A stretch of DNA of 44,123 nt from NCBI RefSeq assembly GCF_000312545.1, contig NZ_HE997543.1:1-44123 (forward strand), in the 5' to 3' direction. The position numbers were made by a program, and so were the translations under genes. Under the pieces are notes generated by a model. It searched no databases, was not told the DNA's origin, and saw only the letters and a program-made list of their open reading frames with translations. Below, piece after piece: positions 26,926 to 35,839 of the stretch (position 1 is the first letter of the stretch; every line of letters starts with the position of its first letter). Source of the DNA: Bartonella senegalensis OS02. GTDB lineage: Bacteria > Pseudomonadota > Alphaproteobacteria > Rhizobiales > Rhizobiaceae.

Positions 26926-27957
26926 ATGAGCTTTAAAGTTGCAGTTGTCGGAGCAACCGGAAATGTTGGTCGTGAAATGCTCACAATTCTTGAGGAACGT
27001 GGTTTTCCTACTCATGAGGTTGTTCCTTTAGCATCGCGCCGTTCCCTAGGGCAAAGTGTTTCTTATGGTGACAAAACTTTAAAAGTAAAAGCGCTTGATA
27101 CGTACGATTTTTCCGATACGGACCTATGCCTCATGTCTGCTGGAGGAAGTATTTCTAAAGAATATGCCCCTAAAATCGCTGCTGCTGGTTGTGTAGTCAT
27201 CGACAACTCATCGACTTGGCGCTATGAGAGCAATATTCCGTTAATTGTACCAGAAGTAAACGCACAAGCCATTGATCAATTTTCCAAGCGCAATATTATA
27301 GCTAACCCCAATTGTTCAACAATCCAACTTGTTTTAGCTTTAAAACCTCTCCATGAGGCAGCACAGATTAAACGTGTTGTTGTGTCTACTTATCAATCGG
27401 TTTCTGGAGCTGGTAAAGAAGGAATGGATGAGCTCTTTGAACAATCACGAGCAGTTTTTGTTGCAGATCCAATCACATCAAAAAAGTTCACTAAACGCAT
27501 TGCCTTTAACGTCATTCCCCATATCGATGTTTTCATGGAAGATGGTTATACAAAAGAAGAATGGAAAATGGCCGTTGAGACGAAGAAAATTCTTGATCCT
27601 AAGATCAAATTAACCGCCACAGCTGTTCGAGTTCCCGTCTTTATTGGTCATGCGGAAGCTGTGAATGTTGAATTTGAAAAACCACTAAGCACCCATGAAG
27701 CACAAACGCTTCTACGCGATGCACCAGGTTGTCAGCTTATCGATAAACACGAAGATGGCGGCTACATAACACCTTATGAAAGCACTGGCGAAGATGCCAC
27801 CTTTATTAGCCGTGTTCGTGAAGATATCACTGTTGAAAATGGTTTAGCTTTCTGGATTGTGGCTGACAACTTAAGAAAGGGAGCAGCATTGAACGCAGTT
27901 CAAATCGCTGAACTACTCATCTCTCGTAATTTGATAAAGCAGAGATCAGCAAACTAA
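26926..27957 (+). CDS. asd: Aspartate-semialdehyde dehydrogenase
   Basis: NADPH-dependent reduction of aspartyl phosphate, the branch point to lysine/diaminopimelate, threonine and methionine. The 343-residue reading starts MSFKVAVVGATGNVGREML (Rossmann GxTGxxG). It has LASRRSLG, CLMSAGGSISKEYAPKIAAA, VIDNSSTWRY, the catalytic cysteine in NPNCSTIQLVLALKPL, SVSGAGKEGMDEL, and the catalytic His region RVPVFIGHAEAVNVEF. It ends FWIVADNLRKGAALNAVQIA. The start at 26926 has GGAG upstream; a longer frame from 26770 is not credible. The 3' quarter is repeated in broken form downstream. Complete. Confidence 0.94.
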   Translation: MSFKVAVVGATGNVGREMLTILEERGFPTHEVVPLASRRSLGQSVSYGDKTLKVKALDTYDFSDTDLCLMSAGGSISKEYAPKIAAAGCVVIDNSSTWRYESNIPLIVPEVNAQAIDQFSKRNIIANPNCSTIQLVLALKPLHEAAQIKRVVVSTYQSVSGAGKEGMDELFEQSRAVFVADPITSKKFTKRIAFNVIPHIDVFMEDGYTKEEWKMAVETKKILDPKIKLTATAVRVPVFIGHAEAVNVEFEKPLSTHEAQTLLRDAPGCQLIDKHEDGGYITPYESTGEDATFISRVREDITVENGLAFWIVADNLRKGAALNAVQIAELLISRNLIKQRSAN

Positions 27958-27984
27958 AACAAAAACGGGAATAGGAAGCGAAAA

Positions 27985-28256
27985 GACTTCTACGCGATGT
28001 GACCGGGCTGTCAGCTTATCGATAAATACGAAAAGGACAGCGCTTAACACCTCATGCAAAGTAATGGCGAAGAGGCTACCTTTGTGAGCTGTATTCGTGA
28101 AGATATCACCGTTGAAAATGGCTTAGCTTTCTGGATTGTAGCTGACAATTTAAGAAAGGGAGTATCATTGAATGCAGTTCAAATCGCTGAACTACTCATT
28201 TCTCGTAATCTGATAAAGCAGAGATCAGCAAATGAAACAAAAACGGCAGCATGAAG
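27985..28256 (+). pseudogene. Broken partial duplicate of the asd 3' end
   Basis: A direct repeat of 27706-27975 with an offset of 279 bases. REDITVENGLAFWIVADNLR, then KG and LNAVQIAELLISRN are kept, while the front (CQLIDK, YITPYEST) carries stops and frame breaks. The repeat also covers part of the 3' flank (aaacaaaaacgg). A 66-codon frame (28054-28254) remains open by inheritance, but it has no start signal and only the C-terminal strand set. Confidence 0.88.
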
Positions 28257-28284
28257 CAAAAACGCCTCATACTGCTGTATTTTT
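28246..28284 (+). terminator. Terminator of the asd transcript
   Basis: GCAGCATGA (28246-28254) pairs, with one mismatch, with TCATACTGC (28267-28275), followed by TGTATTTTT. It lies behind the duplicated asd end and serves the asd transcript. Confidence 0.5.
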
Positions 28285-28320
28285 CCTATCATAGCAATAA
28301 TCTTTGGATTCTCCGTATTC

Positions 28321-28938
28321 TTATGGAGCAGGATAAGTTACAATACGGTAACGCGTTTCATTGCGTTCAAAATTTCTGTAATTGACATCATCCGGAAAAA
28401 AAGGATTATAAGCGTTCACATGCTTTACAGAGACCCCCTGTGCTTTTGGAGAGGGATTTAAAACCGTTCGTTCATCCCTTTTTTTAACGGTTGTGGAATC
28501 GATAATCACATCTTTTCTGTAAAGTTTTTGTGCCTTTTTTTGTTTTTTTTGAGGCACCATAAGATTTTTAAAACTATGAACAACCCGTTTTACTTTTTGT
28601 TTTTGTGCTTTTATCACAGAATTTGGTTTCACGGGCATATGTGTAAAAGAGATGGTAGGAACATTGTTAACATTAAAATAACGTGCAGAAGCCCAACCAA
28701 CTTTTCCATTATAGGAGAGTGAACACCAAGCTTTATTGGAGAGACAACCATTAATTTGCACTTTCGCTCCTGTTGGAGCAGTTGCAACAGTTCTGTATAT
28801 TTTTGCTGGACCTGTACGTAAGACAGCCTGACCCGATGCTACACGAGCAACCGTTGCATGGGAAACAGTTATTCCAAGCCCTAATCCCCCCAAAACAAAT
28901 AAAATCGGTGTGATTGATAAAAAATCCTTGTTTAACAT
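28321..28938 (-). CDS. Secreted SH3-domain protein
   Basis: 205-residue exported protein with an N-terminal hydrophobic signal segment (FLSITPILFVLGGLGLGITV, cleavage after SHA likely) and a bacterial SH3 (SH3_3) domain at about residues 30-92: ASGQAVLRTGPAKIYRTVAT, GAKVQINGCL, WCSLSYNGKVGWASARYFNV. The tail is basic and low in structure (QKQKVKRVV, VPQKKQKKAQK), ending NRNETRYRIV-like tyrosine-rich sequence. Such proteins act in the periplasm and may bind peptidoglycan; this one has no enzyme domain. GAGAGGAAG precedes the ATG. It is convergent with asd. No operon partner. Confidence 0.82.
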   Translation of the reverse strand: MLNKDFLSITPILFVLGGLGLGITVSHATVARVASGQAVLRTGPAKIYRTVATAPTGAKVQINGCLSNKAWCSLSYNGKVGWASARYFNVNNVPTISFTHMPVKPNSVIKAQKQKVKRVVHSFKNLMVPQKKQKKAQKLYRKDVIIDSTTVKKRDERTVLNPSPKAQGVSVKHVNAYNPFFPDDVNYRNFERNETRYRIVTYPAP

Positions 28939-29458
28939 TATTTTTCTTCCTCTCCTAAAATATCAAGGACAAAATATTAGCCCCTGCAAAAATTTGTCCT
29001 GTTTCAATCAAGTGGTGATCGATTTTTTATCTCCTGAAAGAGATTCACCACATTTCGAGAAAACTCTCTTAACTTCATCCCCTACCGGACATACACACAG
29101 CCTATTGTCTTGCTTGCGCAATATTATCCTGATAGATGTATTGCTAAAACCTCATCAAATTGCTTAGCGATTTAGCCAATCGTCACTTTAAAGAAGTTTT
29201 GAAATTGCCTTTGGTTCCGCAAAAAAGAATTGCAATAGAAGAATTTATTACCTAAATTTTGGAAAATTACTGCTCATTCATTATGGTATTTTTTTAAGAA
29301 TGCTTACGGTATGAGAAAAAATAATATTCTGTTTTTAAATAAAAAGATTGAATATTCTATAAAGCTTTTATAGTCTCGAATTTCCCTAAAAAAGCACAGA
29401 GTATATTGAATCTCCTCTCAAGAGATCTCGTGGAAAAGAAAAAGAAAGACAAAAGCAC
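28939..29458. other. 520-base spacer before metQ
   Basis: It holds the divergent promoters of the SH3-domain gene and metQ. A near-palindrome CTATAAAGCTTTTATAG (29357-29373) overlaps a possible -10 (TATAGT, 29369-29374) with TTGAAT 15 bases upstream. No SAM-II or other SAM riboswitch pattern was seen. Coding-like stretches near 29100-29250 could not be named. Confidence 0.35.
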
Positions 29459-30277
29459 ATGAAATTAAAGCAATTATCTCGGAATACTACGATTGGATTA
29501 CTCCTTTCTTTTTTTGCATTTTTTGTTTCTCCCATTTTTTCCATGGCAGCAGACAAATCAAACATCAAGCTCGGTGTTATGGAAGGGCATGAAGCAACTG
29601 TTTGGAAAGTCGCAGCAGAACAGGCTAAAAAAGCTGGTTTAAATATTGAACTTGTCTATTTTTCTGACTACACTTTGCCTAACGATGCTGTTCATGCTGG
29701 AGAAATTGATGCCAATGCTTTTCAGCACGCACCTTATCTGAATAACCAAATTAAACAGCGTGGTTACAAACTTTCAATTGTTGGATACACGTTTCTTGCT
29801 CCAATAGGTGTCTATTCTCACAAAATCAAAGCACTAAAAGAATTGCGTGATGGAGCACATATTGGCATTCCGAACGACCCTTCAAATGGTGGAAGAGCCT
29901 TACTTCTTCTTAATTTTCTAGGTCTTATTAAGTTAAAAGATCCTCATGATATTCTCGCATCTCCACTTGATATTATTGAAAACCCTAAAAACCTGCAAAT
30001 TCGTGAATTAGATGCTGGTATGTTAGGAAGAGCAATCGATGATTTTGATATGACAGTTATCAATACAAATTGGGCTTTGGTCTCTGGATTAAACTTACAA
30101 ACAGATGCTATTGCATGGGAAAAAGCAGAAAACAACCCTTACAATAACATTATTGTTGTGCGCACTATCGACAAAGATGAACCGTGGGTCAAAAAATTAG
30201 TTTCTGCCTACAATAGCGAACCTGTCCGTGCAAAAATCAAAGAAGTTTTTGGCATAGCAGCCCAAACATCTTGGTGA
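29459..30277 (+). CDS. metQ: Methionine ABC transporter substrate-binding protein
   Basis: Periplasmic binding protein of the NLPA/MetQ family, 272 residues, feeding D/L-methionine to MetNI. It has the signal peptide LLLSFFAFFVSPIFSMAA, then IKLGVMEGHEATVWKVAAEQ, NDAVHAGEIDANAFQHAPYL, IGIPNDPSNGGRALLLL, LDAGMLGRAIDDFDMTVINT and PYNNIIVVR. All are family hallmarks. No lipobox cysteine is present at the signal cleavage site, so unlike E. coli MetQ it is probably soluble in the periplasm. The gene is the first of metQ-metN-metI, with 27 bases to metN. A short imperfect repeat (aaacatcttggt, aaatatcttggt) bridges the junction. Confidence 0.92.
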   Translation: MKLKQLSRNTTIGLLLSFFAFFVSPIFSMAADKSNIKLGVMEGHEATVWKVAAEQAKKAGLNIELVYFSDYTLPNDAVHAGEIDANAFQHAPYLNNQIKQRGYKLSIVGYTFLAPIGVYSHKIKALKELRDGAHIGIPNDPSNGGRALLLLNFLGLIKLKDPHDILASPLDIIENPKNLQIRELDAGMLGRAIDDFDMTVINTNWALVSGLNLQTDAIAWEKAENNPYNNIIVVRTIDKDEPWVKKLVSAYNSEPVRAKIKEVFGIAAQTSW

Positions 30278-30304
30278 TTGTGCCAAATATCTTGGTAACT
30301 TTGA

Positions 30305-31339
30305 ATGGAGAATTCTCCCCTTATCTCTTTAAAAAACATCAGCCGTTGTTTTAGCACAACGGCTGATATTCGTGCTCTTGATAATTTATCTCTGAATATT
30401 CATGCAGGTGAAATTCTTGGAATTATCGGACGCAGTGGAGCAGGAAAATCAACACTTATTCGCTGTTTAAATGGATTAGAGCAGATTGATGCAGGGTCCA
30501 TTTTTTTTGAAGATGTGGATGTTTCAAATCTGTCAGAGACAGAATGGGCGCCTTATCGTCAACGCATTGGCATGATTTTTCAACATTTTAATCTTTTATC
30601 ATCGCAAAATATTCTTGATAACATTGCATTACCCCTTAAATTAAACGGTATAAATAAAAAGCAGCGCCACAAACGTGCCCTTGAGCTGATTGAATTGGTA
30701 GGATTATGGGGTAAAGAATATTGTTATCCAGCAGAACTTTCAGGGGGGCAAAAACAACGTGTTGGTATTGCACGCTCTCTAGCCGCTAATCCCAAAATAT
30801 TGTTGTCAGATGAAGCAACCTCTGCCCTTGATCCTGAAACAACACAATCTATTTTAGAGCTTCTTGCCGATATTAACAAACGCCTCAATCTTACTATTGT
30901 GCTCATTACCCATGAAATGGAGGTTGTGCGCGCTATTGCGCATCGTGTTGTTGTCCTCAATCAAGGGCGCATTGTAGAAGAAGGGCGTGTGAAAGATATT
31001 TTTACATCACCGCAAGATGATACAACCATTGCCATGCTCAAACTTGTCACTCCACAACTGCCTGAAAAATTTGCAAAAAATCTTAAACCAAGAGGTCAAG
31101 AAGCTGTCATTGAAATTAATATCGCCGGTGAAATTGCCCAACAACCTTTTCTCAATCTTCTGGAAGATGAAATCGGTCTAAGAGCACGTATTCTACATGG
31201 TGGTATTGATACAGTCCAAGGCGAAACCATTGGGCGCCTCTTCTTAGGTCTTCCTGCCCACGATCAAGAAGCTTTAAAAAAAGCCGTTCAGTGGTTGACC
31301 GAAAAAGGACGATATTGTGAGGTTTTAGGTTATGTTTAA
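30305..31339 (+). CDS. metN: Methionine ABC transporter ATP-binding protein
   Basis: Cytoplasmic ATPase of the MetNIQ importer, 344 residues. Walker A GRSGAGKST, Q-loop MIFQHFNLL, signature LSGGQKQRVGIARSLA, Walker B ILLSDEATSALDP, and switch His in VLITHEME are all present. The last 80 residues (EIAQQPFLNLLEDEIGLRAR, ILHGGIDTVQGETIGRLF) form the NIL regulatory domain that binds methionine and slows transport. The stop overlaps the metI start by eight bases. Complete. Confidence 0.95.
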   Translation: MENSPLISLKNISRCFSTTADIRALDNLSLNIHAGEILGIIGRSGAGKSTLIRCLNGLEQIDAGSIFFEDVDVSNLSETEWAPYRQRIGMIFQHFNLLSSQNILDNIALPLKLNGINKKQRHKRALELIELVGLWGKEYCYPAELSGGQKQRVGIARSLAANPKILLSDEATSALDPETTQSILELLADINKRLNLTIVLITHEMEVVRAIAHRVVVLNQGRIVEEGRVKDIFTSPQDDTTIAMLKLVTPQLPEKFAKNLKPRGQEAVIEINIAGEIAQQPFLNLLEDEIGLRARILHGGIDTVQGETIGRLFLGLPAHDQEALKKAVQWLTEKGRYCEVLGYV

Positions 31340-31991
31340 TGTTCTTTCTCATGAACTCCCCCATGCCGTTTTGGATACAATATTGATGACGATAAGCGCT
31401 TCTTTGATGGCACTTATTATAGGGCTACCTCTTGGTCTGCTTCTTTATACAACCGCCCGCGGAGGAATTTTTGCCTCATATCTCACCAATCGCCCTCTGA
31501 GCATTATAATTGATAGTGTTCGTGCCATTCCCTTTATTATTCTTGCATTTTATCTCCTCCCTCTTACTCGTATAGTGGTAGGAAGAGGTGTAGGAATGCC
31601 TTCAGTGATTTTTGTTCTTACCATTTCAGCCATTCCTTTTTATGCACGAATGGCAGAACTTTCTTTTAAAACTGTCGAGAATGGTTTGATTGAAGCTGTG
31701 CGTTCCATGGGCGCAAGTCGACTTCAAATTATCAGGCATGTTCTCATCCCTGAAGCACTCCCGAGTCTGATTACTGGTTTTACTGTCATGGTTATTTCTC
31801 TTATCGGTGCCACTTCACTTGCTGGATATCTCGGTGGAGGAGGATTAGGAGACATGGCAATCCGCTATGGCTATCAGCGTTATAATACCTCTATTATGAC
31901 AATAGTTATTATCCTTCTAATCATTCTAAACGTTATTACCCAATGGTCTTCTGATAAAATTGTACAAAAATTGGATAAAAAAAAGCATTAA
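31332..31991 (+). CDS. metI: Methionine ABC transporter permease
   Basis: Membrane subunit of MetNIQ, 219 residues with five predicted helices. It opens LPHAVLDTILMTISASLMAL, has RAIPFIILAFYLLPLTR and the ABC-coupling segment EAVRSMGASRLQIIRHVLIP (EAA loop), and ends GGGGLGDMAIRYGYQRYNTS, IMTIVIILLIILNVITQW. It overlaps metN by eight bases, so translation is coupled. Complete. Two decayed partial copies of its 3' part follow (32095-32535 and 35110-35225). Confidence 0.95.
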   Translation: MFNVLSHELPHAVLDTILMTISASLMALIIGLPLGLLLYTTARGGIFASYLTNRPLSIIIDSVRAIPFIILAFYLLPLTRIVVGRGVGMPSVIFVLTISAIPFYARMAELSFKTVENGLIEAVRSMGASRLQIIRHVLIPEALPSLITGFTVMVISLIGATSLAGYLGGGGLGDMAIRYGYQRYNTSIMTIVIILLIILNVITQWSSDKIVQKLDKKKH

Positions 31992-32094
31992 AAAATTGAG
32001 GAAGTTATACACTTCCCCGGTCATAGCAACTCCCTTTCTTGCTCTTGCATTTTACCCTCTTACCTTTATGAGGATAGAAATAAAGTATGAGAAT

Positions 32095-32535
32095 AGTTTA
32101 AGTGATTTTTGTTCTTACTATTTCAGCCGTTCCTGTTGATACACACATAGTAGAACTCCCTTTTAAAACTATTGGGAAAAACTCGATTGAACTATGCATC
32201 GCACGCGAGCAAGCCAATTTCAAATTAGCAAACCTCTTTCAAGTATGTTTTCACCCCCAAAGCATTCTCTGATCTGATCCGTTTATGGTGTTTTCTCTTA
32301 ATCAGCACGACTTCACTTGCTGGATGTCTCGACGCAGAAGGATTGGGGGGGGGGACAAGCAATCCGCTATGGTGATCAGTGTTATAATACCTCTCGTTAT
32401 TATCCTTCTGATCATTCTAAAGATTATACCGCAATGGTCTTCCTAAACGTTATACCCCAAGTGTTTGCTGATAAAATTATACAAAAACTCGACCAAGCAT
32501 CAAATAAGTTAAGAATTTATAGACTTCTCTCCAAC
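32095..32535 (+). pseudogene. Broken partial duplicate of metI (3' two thirds)
   Basis: A direct repeat of 31599-32022 with an offset of about 500 bases. VIFVLTISAVP-type codons, STSLAG, AIRYG.QCYNTS and TPQVFADKIIQKLDQ are still readable, but stops, frame breaks and a run of nine G (near 32346) disrupt it. The similarity continues beyond the metI stop (gttatacacttcc against atttatagacttc, then catagcaac in both). The repeat therefore also covers the spacer and the extreme 3' end of maoC. Confidence 0.85.
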
Positions 32536-32988
32536 CATAGCAACAACAAGCCATTGAGCAGTAAGAGCTGGTTTTTTAAACTGTTCAATTTCCATCGTAG
32601 CTCCATAATGAAAAACCACCCGGCCAGAAGGACGAATCTCTGCATCATTTAAAACAAAACGCGCCCGCACTCTTGTCCCTGTTTTGACAGGGCTCATAAA
32701 GCGTACTTTATCAAAACCATAATTAATGCCCATTGTTGCCCCTTCCAACTCTGGAAGAGCCTCATAAGCGAGAGTAGACAAAAGTGATAATGTTAAAAAG
32801 CCATGAGCAATAGTGCCACCAAAATGCGTTTTTTTAGCCTTTTCTTCATCGACATGGATCCATTGATGATCATCGGTTGCGCATGCAAATTGATTAATCA
32901 TATCTTGGGTAACAAGACGCCACTGCGATAATCCTATTTCTTTGCCAATAAAATTGGCTACATCTTGTACTGCTATTTTTTGCTGCAT
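32509..32988 (-). CDS. MaoC-family (R)-enoyl-CoA hydratase-like protein
   Basis: 159-residue hot-dog fold protein of the MaoC dehydratase group. The hydratase-2 motif is visible: FACATDDHQWIHVDEEKA with the catalytic Asp and His, then FGGTIAHGFLTLSLLSTL. GINYGFDKVRFMSPVKTGT, RVRARFVL follow. It likely hydrates trans-2-enoyl-CoA esters, as PhaJ-like enzymes do; the pathway is unknown. ATG 32988 (MQQKIAVQD) is preferred over 33015 because AGGA precedes it. Its last codons (GEKSINS) lie in the segment that resembles the metI downstream flank, so the C-terminal tail may have changed by duplication. Convergent with metI. Confidence 0.86.
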   Translation of the reverse strand: MQQKIAVQDVANFIGKEIGLSQWRLVTQDMINQFACATDDHQWIHVDEEKAKKTHFGGTIAHGFLTLSLLSTLAYEALPELEGATMGINYGFDKVRFMSPVKTGTRVRARFVLNDAEIRPSGRVVFHYGATMEIEQFKKPALTAQWLVVAMVGEKSINS

Positions 32989-33155
32989 AACGCCTATTCC
33001 TGTTTTATTTGGCAAAACTACCCCAACCCTCTTGCTTTTATAAAACCCATTGATTAGAGCATCAAGAATAAAAGGTAAACTGTCTTAAAAGCAAATGGGA
33101 TTTATGAATAAGAAAGCACTTCTTTAGCAAAGTAATTTTCAAATAGGAAAAAATA

Positions 33156-34493
33156 ATGGCAAGCAATGTGAGCCTAACAGGTTTGGCACGTGATTTAAAG
33201 CAGCGTGCAGAAAACCACCCTCCAATCCGTATTGGACTGATTGGCTGTGGTGAAATGGGAACAGATTTGCTCTCAAGCGTTGCCCATATGGATGGCATAA
33301 CAGTTGCAGCCGTTGCCACCCGAACACCCTCGCGTATTTTTGATGCTGCTCGATTAGCCTATGGCGAAGAGGGGCATGTGCGTGAAGTTGAAAATGCCAG
33401 TGCCCTAACCCAAGCTCTTGAAAACGGTTTGATTGCAGCAACAAATGAGATTGATCTTGTTTTGCGCAATGAACAAATTGATATTATTGTTGATGCAACA
33501 GGCTATCCTGAAGCTGGAGCAGAAATTGGCTTCAAAGCGCTTGAAAACAACAAAAATCTTGTCATGATGAATGTTGAAGCCGATGTTACCATTGGTACAT
33601 ATCTAAAACATGAAGCAGAAAAACGAGGTCTGATTTATACACTTGGTGCTGGTGATGAGCCTACTTCTTGTATGGAACTGATTGAATTTGTTTCAGCCCT
33701 TGGACATAAGATTGTTGCAGCTGGAAAAGGTAAAAACAATCCACTTATCTTTGATGCCACGCCTGATACTTATGAAGAAGAAGCGCTACGACGTAACATG
33801 AATGTGCGCATGTTGGTTGAATTTATTGATGGTTCCAAAACGATGGTTGAAATGGCAGCCATTGCCAATGCAACGGGTCTTCTCCCTGATTGCCCAGGAA
33901 TGCATGGGCCGCGGGCGGCGCTGCAGGATTTAAGCAAAATACTTATCCCTAAACAAGATGGGGGTATTTTGCAGCAATGTGGCGTTGTGGATTATTCAAT
34001 AGGTCCAGGCGTTTCGCCAGGAGTTTTTGTTATTGCAGAAATAGCACACCCACGTCTAAGAGAACGTATGGAAGATTTAAAAATGGGTCAGGGACCTTAC
34101 TTTACCTTTCATCGCCCTTATCATCTCACAGCAATGGAAGTTCCCCTCACCTGTGCACGCGTTATGCTTTATGGTAAAAAAGATATGGTACCACTAAACC
34201 ATCCTGTAGTGGAAGTCTGTGCCGTTGCTAAGAAAGACTTGTATCCTGGTGATCAGTTAGACTTTATCGGTCTTTATAGTTATCGGGCTTGGATAATGAA
34301 TATTGCACAAGCACGCATGCACCAAGCCATTCCTTGTGGTCTACTGGAAAACGCCACAGTGACAGCTGAAATTAAAAAGAATGAACTTATTACCGTGCAG
34401 AATACCGCCATTCGCGAAGATCAGTGGATTGCACGTCTTCGCACCAAACAAGACCTCTTGTTGAATGTCTCCCCTTCCCCCACTCATGCATAA
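33156..34493 (+). CDS. NAD(P)-dependent oxidoreductase with SAF domain
   Basis: 445-residue protein with a homoserine-dehydrogenase-like Rossmann domain (RIGLIGCGEMGTDLLSSVAH, VDATGYPEAGAEIGFKALEN, NLVMMNVEADVTIG, LGAGDEPTSCMELIEFVSAL) and a C-terminal SAF domain (CAVAKKDLYPGDQLDFIGLY). Proteins of this kind occur in rhizobia and Brucella and are annotated as SAF-domain or homoserine dehydrogenase-like. Their substrate is not settled, though sugar-acid or polyol metabolism has been proposed for relatives. AGGA stands nine bases before the ATG. It is divergent from maoC (167 bases between the starts). Complete; no operon partner. Confidence 0.83.
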   Translation: MASNVSLTGLARDLKQRAENHPPIRIGLIGCGEMGTDLLSSVAHMDGITVAAVATRTPSRIFDAARLAYGEEGHVREVENASALTQALENGLIAATNEIDLVLRNEQIDIIVDATGYPEAGAEIGFKALENNKNLVMMNVEADVTIGTYLKHEAEKRGLIYTLGAGDEPTSCMELIEFVSALGHKIVAAGKGKNNPLIFDATPDTYEEEALRRNMNVRMLVEFIDGSKTMVEMAAIANATGLLPDCPGMHGPRAALQDLSKILIPKQDGGILQQCGVVDYSIGPGVSPGVFVIAEIAHPRLRERMEDLKMGQGPYFTFHRPYHLTAMEVPLTCARVMLYGKKDMVPLNHPVVEVCAVAKKDLYPGDQLDFIGLYSYRAWIMNIAQARMHQAIPCGLLENATVTAEIKKNELITVQNTAIREDQWIARLRTKQDLLLNVSPSPTHA

Positions 34494-34709
34494 GCAAAAA
34501 CTTTTTATCTTTATAAATAAAAACAGTAACTTATAAGAATAGTTAATCATTTTTTCTCTTGAAGTCAGAACATTAAAGAGTGCAATTTTTCGTTCTTTTA
34601 TTCCTCTGATGCAAAAATGATAAAAACTCTTTGAAAAAAGACTCAAGACATCTCTTAGCGACCATCTCAAGACAAAAGCAGACAAACAATATTATATTGA
34701 AAAAGAACT
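34494..34709. other. Spacer, nothing recognised
   Basis: AT-rich, with no clear terminator. Open frames on the minus strand here (60-114 codons) run into the 3' end of the dehydrogenase gene or the integrase relic and are not genes. Confidence 0.45.
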
Positions 34710-35085
34710 TACTTAGCGTCTCAACGTAAAAGTAATCTTGCCCAAGAAATCCCACGTTATACTCTTCACGATCACTGCCAAAAAAATAAGATGAGAAGAA
34801 AATAAAATATTTCTCTCAAAAAATTCCGTGAAGATGCGAAACTGCACCATCATTTTCTAGCACGCAATGCTGCCCCCCTTTGGCACCTGATATGGCCTCT
34901 GAAAAGCTTTTAATTCCTTTCTTGAAGAGTTTTTATCCACACACTAGATTATGCGATGCAAACGAAGAGTCTTCATTGATTCAATATAAACAGGTTTGAA
35001 ATGAGAAAGTTCTAAGATATTCGCAGTTCAAATGCAAATTACAAAACGATAAATTATCATCCTCAATCAATATTAATAAAATCTT
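34710..35085 (-). pseudogene. 5' part of a decayed tyrosine integrase gene
   Basis: Minus-strand copy. The flank (tcaatataaacaggtttgaaatgagaaag) lies at 34978-35010, with the start area near 34920. Inside the former coding part, gtgccaaagggg, aaaatgatggtgca and cgcatcttcacg match the arm-domain stretch of copies 38390 and 42925. Homology fades near 34710. Its upstream end abuts a relic of metI (35110). Confidence 0.58.
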
Positions 35086-35109
35086 ATTCCCTTATACTTG
35101 CTCAATATT

Positions 35110-35225
35110 TCAGTGAAAACGATTGGAGGAATATGGCAACCTTCTACAACTGTCAGCCATTATAACATCTCCATTATGACAATAAGTATTATGCTCACAG
35201 GAATCTCTATCAATCCTTTGATCCT
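35110..35225 (+). pseudogene. Second, older relic of the metI 3' end
   Basis: ggaggaatatggcaacc and cattataacatctccattatgacaataagtatta match the metI stretch ggaggattaggagacatggcaa and cgttataatacctctattatgacaatagttatta. About 110 bases are left, with indels. It lies 3.3 kb from metI and beside an integrase relic. An open frame of 60 codons over it is accidental. Confidence 0.65.
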
Positions 35226-35839
35226 ATTTATAAAAGGCAGATTGACGCCGATATATGAACATCCTCTGCTGAACCTATGAAAGGAAAGCGTGATGCGACA
35301 AAAAAGTTTTGCGTATCTTTATCATCAAAGGCTCTCAAAATCTTTAGAACAAATACACCTTTATCTTGTAATAATTTCTTTTATTCGTTGCAAGACTATA
35401 TTCTTCTGCATGGTAACCATAATTGTTTTAAAAGAACACCACAAACAAAGCTGTGAGAAACTACCCCAATCCCTATGATGTTTAAAATATTGCCCTCAAT
35501 GCTTTTACAAGTCATAAATCTAAACTGAAAAAGAAATCGTAAAATGGATGAGGGTCTACATCCTTTCCTGTTGTTCAATTACTAGAAAACAGAAAAAAGC
35601 CTTTTAAACAGCTAAAAGCTTTAAAGAAAGTCACAGAAAACAAATTTTAGGAAAACTATTACTAGAATTGACGCAAGTATATCAAGAAAACATCTTATAT
35701 TATTTCCAATAATCCTAACTAAAAACTCTTCCCCTTATCGGATTCAGCATAACCATTTTAAAGAGTAGTTCTTCAAAAATACTGAAGTAATAAACAAAAT
35801 GCACAAACAAAAGAAAGAAAGAGGGATCTCCTCCCAAAT
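35226..35839. other. 0.6-kb spacer, nothing recognised
   Basis: AT-rich stretch with short frames only. A small GGGATCTCCTCCC hairpin near 35822-35836 lies behind the secreted-protein gene and may mark its end. Confidence 0.45.

Noticed and set aside
28054..28254. 66-codon open frame as a separate small gene
   Set aside because: It is the leftover frame of the duplicated asd 3' end, without start signals or a complete domain.
29170..29458. SAM-II riboswitch before metQ
   Set aside because: The leader lacks the conserved pseudoknot sequences; only an AT-rich palindrome is present.
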